Shown here piece by piece: positions 1 through 4,744 of a stretch of 5,034 nt of DNA. A model generated the notes under the pieces. It had not been told where the DNA came from. It was given only the letters and a program-made list of their open reading frames with translations, and searched no databases. Source of the stretch: JAXHUK01 sp034189725 (GTDB lineage Bacteria > Chloroflexota > Dehalococcoidia > SZUA-161); contig JAXHUK010000089.1 of the NCBI GenBank assembly GCA_034189725.1, forward strand, positions 1 through 5,034, written 5' to 3'. The first letter of the stretch is position 1. Each line of letters starts with the position of its first letter. Position numbers and translations under genes: made by a program.

Positions 1-1
1 G

Positions 2-784
2 AGGAAAACCGAACTTGAGCCAGCCTGGTTTGGACACCTGATCCGGGGCATGACTTCTCTTATGCACGTAATGTTGAAGGAAAAACTCCGCACCATCCTC
101 AATCGTTTTCTTAATGCTCAATGACCTTGCGGCCGGGGGAACTTCAGCTAAAGCTTTCAATGTCTTGATTATACCCATGGAGCAGGTATGTTTGCCCCAG
201 CACGGTTCCCTTTCATAGGGCCACCCTTTCGGGGCCTGCTCTATCATGTCATCAAACCTCTGATAGGTAACAATCCAATCGACTCCTTGTTGTACTCTTG
301 GGTCATCCAGGTAACCGAATTTCAGCAAGCTACAGACCATGTTCCCGGTAAGACAGGGAATGACTGCGCTATGCTGGCCGCCGTTCTTTGGAGTTCCCTG
401 GTAAGAGAACGCACCGCTGGCCCGGTCTTGAGAGACCTCCAGGATGAACTCACATGTCTGCCGAATCCTTTCGTCTTCTCCGCTTGCACCCAGTTCCGCC
501 AGGACTATGAGCGTCCACACGGTACCGTGATATTTAGACCGAATATAAAAATCCTCGGGACTTCCCCAGTAGCCACCTTTTTCCTGTTTTGCGAGAATTT
601 GAGGCACAACTCCGTTATTCATGATGGCATCTTTTGCCTTGCTGACGTCAAGATCGCTTTCAGGTAGTTCCAGAATGTCGGTTAACGTGAAGTAGCGGAC
701 TGATGGATTATCATTTTCCAGCAACCAGTCTATCGGATCAGCATTCAATACAGATTTCCACTCGTTTATGTTTTGTTTGTTCAT
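2..784 (-). CDS. Prenyltransferase/squalene-oxidase-repeat-like protein, 3' end missing
   Basis: The frame is open from the ATG at 784 to the left edge, giving 261 residues with no stop, so the C-terminus lies outside the window. The N-terminus contains a DPIDWLLENDNPSVRY stretch (residues 16-31) and a GGYWGSPEDFY segment (70-80). Three helix-pair-like repeats follow, around HGTVWTLIVLAELG (86-99), TGNMVCSLLKFGYLDDPRV (146-164) and HTCSMGIIKTLKALAEV (199-215). This is the pattern of the alpha/alpha-toroid prenyltransferase/squalene oxidase repeat proteins common in anaerobic bacteria and archaea, often mislabelled as nitrogen fixation protein NifH in databases. No NifH P-loop or Fe-S motif is visible. 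Relatives are usually about 300 residues or a little more, so perhaps 50-80 are missing. Function is unknown; a CWGKHTC motif (195-201) could bind metal. The start lies only 20 bases after the methyltransferase stop, with a weak AGGTTGAG upstream, which suggests translational coupling. Family call fairly sure, function not. Confidence 0.75.
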   Translation of the reverse strand, partial: MNKQNINEWKSVLNADPIDWLLENDNPSVRYFTLTDILELPESDLDVSKAKDAIMNNGVVPQILAKQEKGGYWGSPEDFYIRSKYHGTVWTLIVLAELGASGEDERIRQTCEFILEVSQDRASGAFSYQGTPKNGGQHSAVIPCLTGNMVCSLLKFGYLDDPRVQQGVDWIVTYQRFDDMIEQAPKGWPYEREPCWGKHTCSMGIIKTLKALAEVPPAARSLSIKKTIEDGAEFFLQHYVHKRSHAPDQVSKPGWLKFGFP

Positions 785-804
785 TTTCTCAACCTGCGAA
801 ATTT

Positions 805-1611
805 CTATCCCCGTATCGCTACCAGGAATATTCTGTTAAATACAAGGCTAACTCTTCCCTCTTCCCCTGCTTGTTGAACAAAGGCTTCCCTTACAATCTC
901 CTCGAATGCTTCAATATAATCTCTGTCAATCTTCACGTCGTAGAAATCCTGGTTCAAGTAGCCGGCAGCGGCTCCTGAAGAAAACACGCTGAAAACCTCT
1001 TCAGGTGTATAGTTCGTAGTTATACTCTCTATGGTGGAGAATACCACCTCGAACCCTGTTTCCTCAAATGCACCGCTATATTCAGCAGACGTCTCGAGGA
1101 AAAACCAGGGCTCCCGAAAATGGGCGAAGGCATCTTTTGTCCTCGGGTCATTCTTTACATTCTCTATCGCTTCAATGAAATTAGGGCTATACATCCTTGT
1201 CGCCGGTGCTTGTATTCCAATCCTGCCACCGTTCCGTAGAGCCTGATAGCAATTCCTGATCGCTTTATGTGGATTATTGAACCACTGGAAAGCCGAATTG
1301 CAGAATATAACATCGAAATAGCATTGGTGGTTCAACTGTTCCGCACCCATAATATCGAACGTTATCTCTACATCTCTATTGTTATTGATCGCTTCCTTTA
1401 TCATGCCCCCCGAAGGATCGATTCCCGTCACGTTACCCCCGGTTGTTTCCCGTATTATTCTCGTAAGGTTTCCGACACCGCATCCAACGTCGAGAACATC
1501 GTCGTTACTCCCGATCTCCAGGAGACTCAGTAGCGTGTTGGCCGCCGATTTTTGCACCAGCGAATAAGACTCATACTTCGCAGCGATGTTTGAGAAGTCA
1601 AATTTATCCAT
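805..1611 (-). CDS. Class I SAM-dependent methyltransferase (Tam/BioC-like)
   Basis: This 268-residue protein has a seven-strand Rossmann methyltransferase fold. Motif I is VLDVGCGVGNLT (residues 39-50), the acidic ribose-binding position is in GIDPSGG (D64), and the motif IV/post-IV region is FDVIFCNSAFQWFNNPHKAI (99-118), followed by LRNGGRIGIQAP (125-136). The order and the long helical C-terminal part ending in NRIFLVAIRG resemble the Methyltransf_11/25 group that includes trans-aconitate methyltransferase and BioC, so the acceptor is probably a small molecule or an acyl/carboxylate, but it cannot be read from sequence. I place the start at 1611 because AAAGGG precedes it by 5 bases and the domain begins there. 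The frame stays open upstream to 1728, but that extension would read through a palindromic repeat and overlap the DUF3795 gene. The next gene starts 20 bases downstream, so the two are likely cotranscribed. It is cytosolic, with no signal peptide. Confidence 0.9.
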   Translation of the reverse strand: MDKFDFSNIAAKYESYSLVQKSAANTLLSLLEIGSNDDVLDVGCGVGNLTRIIRETTGGNVTGIDPSGGMIKEAINNNRDVEITFDIMGAEQLNHQCYFDVIFCNSAFQWFNNPHKAIRNCYQALRNGGRIGIQAPATRMYSPNFIEAIENVKNDPRTKDAFAHFREPWFFLETSAEYSGAFEETGFEVVFSTIESITTNYTPEEVFSVFSSGAAAGYLNQDFYDVKIDRDYIEAFEEIVREAFVQQAGEEGRVSLVFNRIFLVAIRG

Positions 1612-1616
1612 AGCGA

Positions 1617-1622
1617 CCCTTT
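1617..1622 (-). promoter_or_regulatory. Ribosome binding site fixing the methyltransferase start
   Basis: On the minus strand AAAGGG lies 5 bases before the ATG at 1611. No comparable site was needed or noticed for the longer start at 1728, which falls inside the neighbouring DUF3795 coding region. This supports the 268-residue form. Confidence 0.6.
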
Positions 1623-1671
1623 GTGTATTAACGTTGGGGATAGAATATGTGTCTGCCCGTGTCAGGATTGA

Positions 1672-1697
1672 GGGCGAACACGGGGGTTCGCCCCTAC
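1672..1697 (-). repeat. GC-rich palindromic repeat, copy 1
   Basis: An 8-base perfect inverted repeat, GGGCGAAC at 1672-1679 and GTTCGCCC at 1686-1693, encloses a 6-base loop. On the minus strand the unit begins GTAGGGGCG, and its TAG (1696-1694) is the stop codon of the DUF3795 gene. A related palindrome with the same TAGGGGCG edge lies at 4690-4713 in the opposite orientation. This looks like a dispersed REP-like intergenic element. No T-run follows it in the direction of transcription, so it is not a standard intrinsic terminator, although the hairpin could protect the upstream 3' end or partly halt transcription before the methyltransferase. Confidence 0.7.
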
Positions 1698-2029
1698 TTT
1701 TTATCCTCAAGCCACTTTTCTGTCCCAATATCCTTCCTTCTCAAAAGTTCACTTTGTCGTTCAATCAGCGAATCCCTGGCTTGCTCTGCAGTTAAAGATG
1801 GATCCTGGAATTCCTCAAATGTCTGGCATGGGAGTTTTTCACACAGGCCGCAGTGTTCCAACTGCTTCTTGTTAATGCAGCAATCGTAAAATGGGCATAC
1901 TTCAACACCTATTCGGATTGTCCAGAACGGCCTACCTTTGACATAGCCACATCCAGGACATTGGTTCTCCAGGTATTCACAGGTTGCACAATACAGCCCG
2001 CATACAGGTGCCAGGTTTTTGCCCGGCAT
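1694..2029 (-). CDS. DUF3795 family cysteine-rich protein
   Basis: A 111-residue protein with eleven cysteines, at residues 10, 14, 17, 24, 27, 45, 50, 51, 60, 63 and 68. They sit in the order CGLYCATC, CPGC, CPFYDCC, CGLC and then LPC. The opening APVCGLYCATC, the central CPFYDCC and the FEEFQDPS tail (71-78) are the signature of the DUF3795 family, which occurs widely in anaerobes and has no established function. The cysteine spacing suggests zinc or iron-sulfur binding, which is inference. The last 35 residues are charged and probably helical. A longer start at 2053 is possible, but AAAGGAAG sits 7 bases before the ATG at 2029 and the family's conserved block starts just after it. The gene follows the radical SAM gene by 86 bases. 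Its stop codon is part of a palindromic repeat, so the present C-terminus may have been set by insertion of that repeat. Confidence 0.85.
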   Translation of the reverse strand: MPGKNLAPVCGLYCATCEYLENQCPGCGYVKGRPFWTIRIGVEVCPFYDCCINKKQLEHCGLCEKLPCQTFEEFQDPSLTAEQARDSLIERQSELLRRKDIGTEKWLEDKK

Positions 2030-2034
2030 ATTCA

Positions 2035-2042
2035 CTTCCTTT
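2035..2042 (-). promoter_or_regulatory. Ribosome binding site fixing the DUF3795 protein start
   Basis: On the minus strand AAAGGAAG ends a few bases before the ATG at 2029, with the AGGA core 7 bases away. The site lies inside the first eight codons of the longer candidate that starts at 2053, which argues that 2029 is the real start. Confidence 0.6.
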
Positions 2043-2115
2043 CTGATCGACATTGGACTGGAAAGAGATAGCAGAGCAACGCTGATCTGGTAGGGCTCTG
2101 AAGGCTCAAACCTCT

Positions 2116-3048
2116 TTATACTGTATTAGATGAAGTTGCCGAGAGCTGGCCCAATCCATACACTTGCTTTGGTGCCAGATACTGCGGGAATCTGTTTATT
2201 AGAGCCAGGCGAACAAAATAGCAGAAATGGCACTCATCAACATACCTGTCCTCATGTTCAACATTGTACTCTTTGGCCAGAAGAGCAGGCCCTCCACGAA
2301 TCAAAGGTCCTGAGATCGGGTGTGAATTGGCATCGTAGTTCTTGACTAGTAAGGATAGAGGGGTTTCCCACATATTGCCCATGCACAACCCCTGACAGAT
2401 ATGGACGTTTCCAGAAGAATCAATATGAACTCTCTTCGGCTCTCTCAAATCTTCGTATGGACATTCTGTGAATTCTTCCCACCATCTCCCAGGAATCCTA
2501 TCTGTTAATTTCTCAGCCGCTCTCCCTCTAAACATAACGCTGCTGCTAATGGCTGGCTCTCCTCTACTACACTCCTTATCTGTAGCTGTCCGAACTGAGG
2601 GTTCCCCAATGCAAATTGAACTGACAGGCATACCCAATCTTGTGGCTGCGGTGAAAGCCCGCTTAGCAGGATTGTCTCTTTCTTCCTCGTAGTGAAATAT
2701 ATCGTCACTTATACTAAGATCAGATATTTCCAATTTACGAAGAGGTTTGAGCCAGAGCTCTACATCTTCCTCGGATGTTGCATAATATGCATTAGTTACT
2801 ACACCTACTTTAAATCCCATGCTGCGGGCAATCTTGATCCCCTCCAGCATTAATGGATAGAATAAGAATGGCTCACCACCCTCGAAATATATCCACCTCA
2901 CTGTGCCAATATTCGTTGCTTCATCAAGAGCTCGCCGTATTTGGCTCAAGGTGAAAGTGCCTTTGGCATGGGGACTACTGTATACAAAACAATGGTCGCA
3001 TTCTGCATTGCACATATAAGTCAGAATAAAGTGAATACCAGTCAGCAT
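2116..3048 (-). CDS. Radical SAM enzyme with C-terminal extra cysteines (SPASM/twitch-like)
   Basis: A 310-residue protein with the canonical radical SAM cluster motif CNAECDHC (C13, C17, C20), which would hold a 4Fe-4S cluster that cleaves S-adenosylmethionine to a 5'-deoxyadenosyl radical. The SAM-binding FEGGEP motif is at 55-60 and the beta-strand VGVVTNAYYA at 81-90. The C-terminal third has five further cysteines: C196 (ECPYED), C218 and C222 (CQGLC), and C273 and C276 (CHFC). HIDSSGNVHIC (208-218) is the strand-turn-strand typical of SPASM/twitch domains, so one auxiliary Fe-S cluster is likely. Enzymes with such domains often modify peptides, proteins or small cofactors, but no substrate can be assigned, and no candidate precursor peptide was found in the window. 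The start is well supported: TGGAGGG lies 5 bases upstream. It follows the Dph6-like gene by 84 bases. Radical SAM membership is near certain; the subfamily is unknown. Confidence 0.92.
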   Translation of the reverse strand: MLTGIHFILTYMCNAECDHCFVYSSPHAKGTFTLSQIRRALDEATNIGTVRWIYFEGGEPFLFYPLMLEGIKIARSMGFKVGVVTNAYYATSEEDVELWLKPLRKLEISDLSISDDIFHYEEERDNPAKRAFTAATRLGMPVSSICIGEPSVRTATDKECSRGEPAISSSVMFRGRAAEKLTDRIPGRWWEEFTECPYEDLREPKRVHIDSSGNVHICQGLCMGNMWETPLSLLVKNYDANSHPISGPLIRGGPALLAKEYNVEHEDRYVDECHFCYFVRLALINRFPQYLAPKQVYGLGQLSATSSNTV

Positions 3049-3053
3049 GGTAT

Positions 3054-3060
3054 CCCTCCA
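3054..3060 (-). promoter_or_regulatory. Strong Shine-Dalgarno site of the radical SAM gene
   Basis: TGGAGGG on the minus strand lies 5 bases before the ATG at 3048. It is the best match to the anti-Shine-Dalgarno sequence in the window and fixes the start directly before the first strand of the radical SAM barrel. Confidence 0.75.
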
Positions 3061-3132
3061 GTATTAACCGAGTGGACGAACTTCGAGGTTCGTGTATTCA
3101 GTGTATAACAGAACGAAGTCCCGATGACTACC

Positions 3133-3825
3133 TCAAGAACCGCTTTTCCTCTGAACGGGTACCAGGTCACAATAGTAGAAACGGCCTTCTCTCAAGGCGA
3201 CCTCCCCCTTTCTGTACACCATCCTCTCGCGGAATATTGGCCCATCGTATACAAACGAGTGGAATTCTCCATTCTCTCCGCACGGGTCAACAGTTTCGGG
3301 GAGTTCAGAGAGAAATTGCTCATTGTAGACCCTGCCCACAAATCTCTTGTCGAGAAATTGTGAGTCGACACAGGTAGTAACCGCCTTAAAGCCCACATCA
3401 ATAAAGGTACGGGCAAGCTCGGTGGTATCCCGCTTCCATAAAGGGAAGATTCCGCTCATTCCTATTTTCGCCAGGTTTGCTTCCCGGTATTTCCTCAGGT
3501 CCTCTAAAAAGATATCACCAAAAGCTACAGAGAAAACACCCTGCCTTTGATACAGCATCAGCTTGTCTCTCATTGTGGATTCATACTCTTCATTCGATGA
3601 ATTCCTGGTGATATACACTTTTTCCAGGGGAAGACGCAGTGATGCTGCCTGCTGCTCCAGAAGAGTGGCTCGTACACCATGCATACTGATCCTGTTGTAG
3701 TCTTCAGTTATCGTTGTCAGCAATGCCGCTACCTCGTAACCCTGGGTCATCTCTAATTCGTACAGGGCCATAGCGCTATCTTTACCGCCGCTCCATGTAA
3801 AAAGGACCTTTTCAGTTTCTAACAT
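3133..3825 (-). CDS. Dph6/ATP_bind_4 family ATP pyrophosphatase (diphthine-ammonia ligase-like)
   Basis: A 230-residue protein with the PP-loop SGGKDS (residues 12-17), which binds the phosphates of ATP and leads to an adenylated intermediate. Further family hallmarks are the HGV segment (49-51), FGDIFLEDLR (102-111) and the C-terminal block DPCGENGEFHSFVYDGP (180-196). Together they mark the Dph6/MJ0570 family; length agrees with the single-domain members. In archaea and eukaryotes Dph6 amidates diphthine on elongation factor 2 with ATP and ammonia. Bacteria generally lack diphthamide, so here the family name gives the chemistry (ATP-driven amide formation or related adenylation) but not the substrate. 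TGAGGAA lies 8 bases before the ATG at 3825 and supports the start. It sits between a small membrane protein and a radical SAM enzyme on the same strand. The family is sure; the substrate is unknown. Confidence 0.9.
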   Translation of the reverse strand: MLETEKVLFTWSGGKDSAMALYELEMTQGYEVAALLTTITEDYNRISMHGVRATLLEQQAASLRLPLEKVYITRNSSNEEYESTMRDKLMLYQRQGVFSVAFGDIFLEDLRKYREANLAKIGMSGIFPLWKRDTTELARTFIDVGFKAVTTCVDSQFLDKRFVGRVYNEQFLSELPETVDPCGENGEFHSFVYDGPIFRERMVYRKGEVALREGRFYYCDLVPVQRKSGS

Positions 3826-3833
3826 AGGTATCG

Positions 3834-3840
3834 TTCCTCA
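3834..3840 (-). promoter_or_regulatory. Ribosome binding site of the Dph6-like gene
   Basis: TGAGGAA on the minus strand lies 8 bases before the ATG at 3825. The SGGKDS loop begins 12 residues after this ATG, as usual for the family, so site and start agree. Confidence 0.6.
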
Positions 3841-3925
3841 GCTTCGTTATTGTATCAAATAATGGCACTTGCTCTAGTTCCCCGAGGCCATCTGTAAACC
3901 CATGTCAGATGTGTCGAATGACCGA

Positions 3926-4405
3926 TTATGGGTTGGCAGGACTATCGTGAATCTCCCTCCAGTCATACCCTTTGAGCGCTCCAATCACAGTTGCTATGAA
4001 CGGAAGGATAGTGACCAGTACCATCTCTCTATTTTGATCCCACCAGTCCATAGAGAACGCATTTGAGAGCCCGATAAGGAGCCCCGACAGGATTGCCCCG
4101 ACAATAATCCCAACTATCGATCCCACAAGTGCCTTCCAGAAAGCGCCCTTTTCTTTTCGTAGTTTAGAAAGAACTGTAACGCCGACGGTTGCACCGATGG
4201 GAGTCCCAACGGCTAAACCGATATAGATACCGTATAGGTAGGCACCTATGGTTGCCTCCGGTTCCCATCCCGAGTTGAGGATACTATGAATGAGAGAATA
4301 GAGCAGTGTTGCAGCAACTACCCAGCCGGTCAATCCACCGATACTGCCGGCAACAAAGCGGAAGCCTGCTCTTTCCAGCCTCTGGAGTCGTATAAAGGTG
4401 TCCAT
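3926..4405 (-). CDS. Small glycine-rich four-helix membrane protein, unknown function
   Basis: I do not recognise this 159-residue protein. Four hydrophobic segments are visible, at about residues 17-43, 52-79, 90-114 and 127-145. The loop between the second and third is basic (KLRKEKG, 81-87), and a loop with WWDQNRE (121-127) lies before the fourth. By the positive-inside rule the N-terminus (RLQRLERAGFR) and the basic loop would be cytosolic. Glycines spaced like GxxxG occur throughout the helices (GLAVG, GATVG, GSIVGIIVGAILSG), suggesting tight helix packing as in glycine-zipper proteins. There is no signal peptide, catalytic motif or known transporter signature. An in-frame TGA at 4415-4417 limits the start to the ATG at 4405, where no strong Shine-Dalgarno is seen. 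It lies 100 bases before the Dph6-like gene on the same strand. The reading frame is convincing from its clean membrane pattern and the absence of a competing frame. Confidence 0.75.
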   Translation of the reverse strand: MDTFIRLQRLERAGFRFVAGSIGGLTGWVVAATLLYSLIHSILNSGWEPEATIGAYLYGIYIGLAVGTPIGATVGVTVLSKLRKEKGAFWKALVGSIVGIIVGAILSGLLIGLSNAFSMDWWDQNREMVLVTILPFIATVIGALKGYDWREIHDSPANP

Positions 4406-4438
4406 GCTTATTAATCAACCGATGCTCAAATGAGTTAC

Positions 4439-4459
4439 CCTGAGATTGATATACTCAGG
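4439..4459. repeat. Short inverted repeat upstream of the membrane protein gene
   Basis: CCTGAG at 4439-4444 and CTCAGG at 4454-4459 are perfect inverted copies separated by 9 bases. The site is 34-54 bases before the ATG at 4405. It overlaps an alternative 5-base hairpin, TATAC/GTATA (4450-4463). The placement would suit an operator or a leader hairpin, but six-base arms can arise by chance. Confidence 0.3.
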
Positions 4460-4486
4460 TATACCACTCAGTAAAAGAACGAAAAT

Positions 4487-4536
4487 GCTTCAGCACACGC
4501 AATAAACAGATAGTAACAAATCTATGTGCGTGGAGC
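4487..4536. repeat. Imperfect hairpin in the intergenic region
   Basis: CACGCA (4496-4501) pairs with TGCGTG (4527-4532), and inside it AGAT (4508-4511) pairs with ATCT (4520-4523). Outside, GCTT (4487-4490) can pair with GAGC (4533-4536) using one G-T pair. The structure could form in RNA of either strand. No T-run follows it, and it does not match a riboswitch or small RNA class that I recognise. Confidence 0.3.
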
Positions 4537-4689
4537 AACAATTTCTACACTGATTTCTGTGAGCACTGACCTTCCCCAAAAATCGCGACAGTGGTAGTAA
4601 GAGGAGCTTGAGGTCCTGCAAGTAAGGCAGATGAAATAAGTCGATGTAGAGAATGCACAATCGAAAAGAGGGGCCGCAGCAGACTAAAA

Positions 4690-4716
4690 TAGGGGCGCAT
4701 GGCTATGCGCCCCCAC
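4690..4716 (+). repeat. GC-rich palindromic repeat, copy 2, possibly acting as a terminator
   Basis: A 9-base perfect inverted repeat, GGGGCGCAT at 4692-4700 and ATGCGCCCC at 4705-4713, encloses a GGCT loop. On the plus strand the unit begins TAGGGGCG, the same edge as the copy at 1672-1697, but in opposite orientation. Read on the minus strand, the hairpin starts about 32 bases after the stop of the methyltetrahydrofolate methyltransferase gene and is followed by TATTTTAG, an imperfect T-tract. It may therefore serve as a weak intrinsic terminator for that gene. Confidence 0.7.
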
Positions 4717-4744
4717 GAATGCATAATAAATGCCCTAAATCCGC

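Larger units (their letters stand above)
4406..4744. other. Gene-free stretch between the methyltransferase 3' end and the membrane protein
   Basis: No convincing coding frame, tRNA or riboswitch is visible in these 339 bases. Contents are the palindromic repeat at 4690-4716, an imperfect hairpin at 4487-4536 and a short inverted repeat at 4439-4459. A promoter for the downstream genes is expected here because the preceding transcript seems to end at the palindrome. A possible extended -10 (TGGTATACC on the minus strand, near 4458-4466) is visible, but with no good -35, so I do not annotate it as a promoter. Confidence 0.6.

Noticed and set aside
188..667. Plus-strand open frame of 159 codons
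   Set aside because: It lies wholly inside the prenyltransferase-like gene on the minus strand, which has clear family motifs; the plus-strand translation has no recognisable domain.
1031..1567. Several short plus-strand frames opposite the methyltransferase
   Set aside because: They are shadows of the minus-strand gene, overlap one another in different frames and show no domain.
1612..1728. 39-residue N-terminal extension of the methyltransferase
   Set aside because: It would read through the palindromic repeat and overlap the DUF3795 coding region, and the extension has no methyltransferase character. AAAGGG before the ATG at 1611 gives a better start.
2072..2100. Inverted repeat CAGAGC/GCTCTG between the radical SAM and DUF3795 genes
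   Set aside because: Six-base arms with a 17-base loop are expected by chance, and there is no terminator-like tail.
2505..2708. Short minus-strand frame inside the radical SAM gene
   Set aside because: It is in another frame of the same strand as a strongly supported radical SAM gene and has no plausible start context.
3076..3093. Hairpin ACGAAC/GTTCGT between the Dph6-like and radical SAM genes
   Set aside because: The stem has only 6 bases and no T-run follows on the minus strand, so it is not a supported terminator.
805..3825. Literal diphthamide biosynthesis operon
   Set aside because: There is no Dph2-type radical enzyme and no Dph5-type methyltransferase; only the Dph6-like family is shared, so the resemblance is one of chemistry.
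3889..3911. Inverted repeat CATCTG/CAGATG between the membrane protein and Dph6-like genes
   Set aside because: Short arms, an 11-base loop and no T-tract give insufficient support for a regulatory call.
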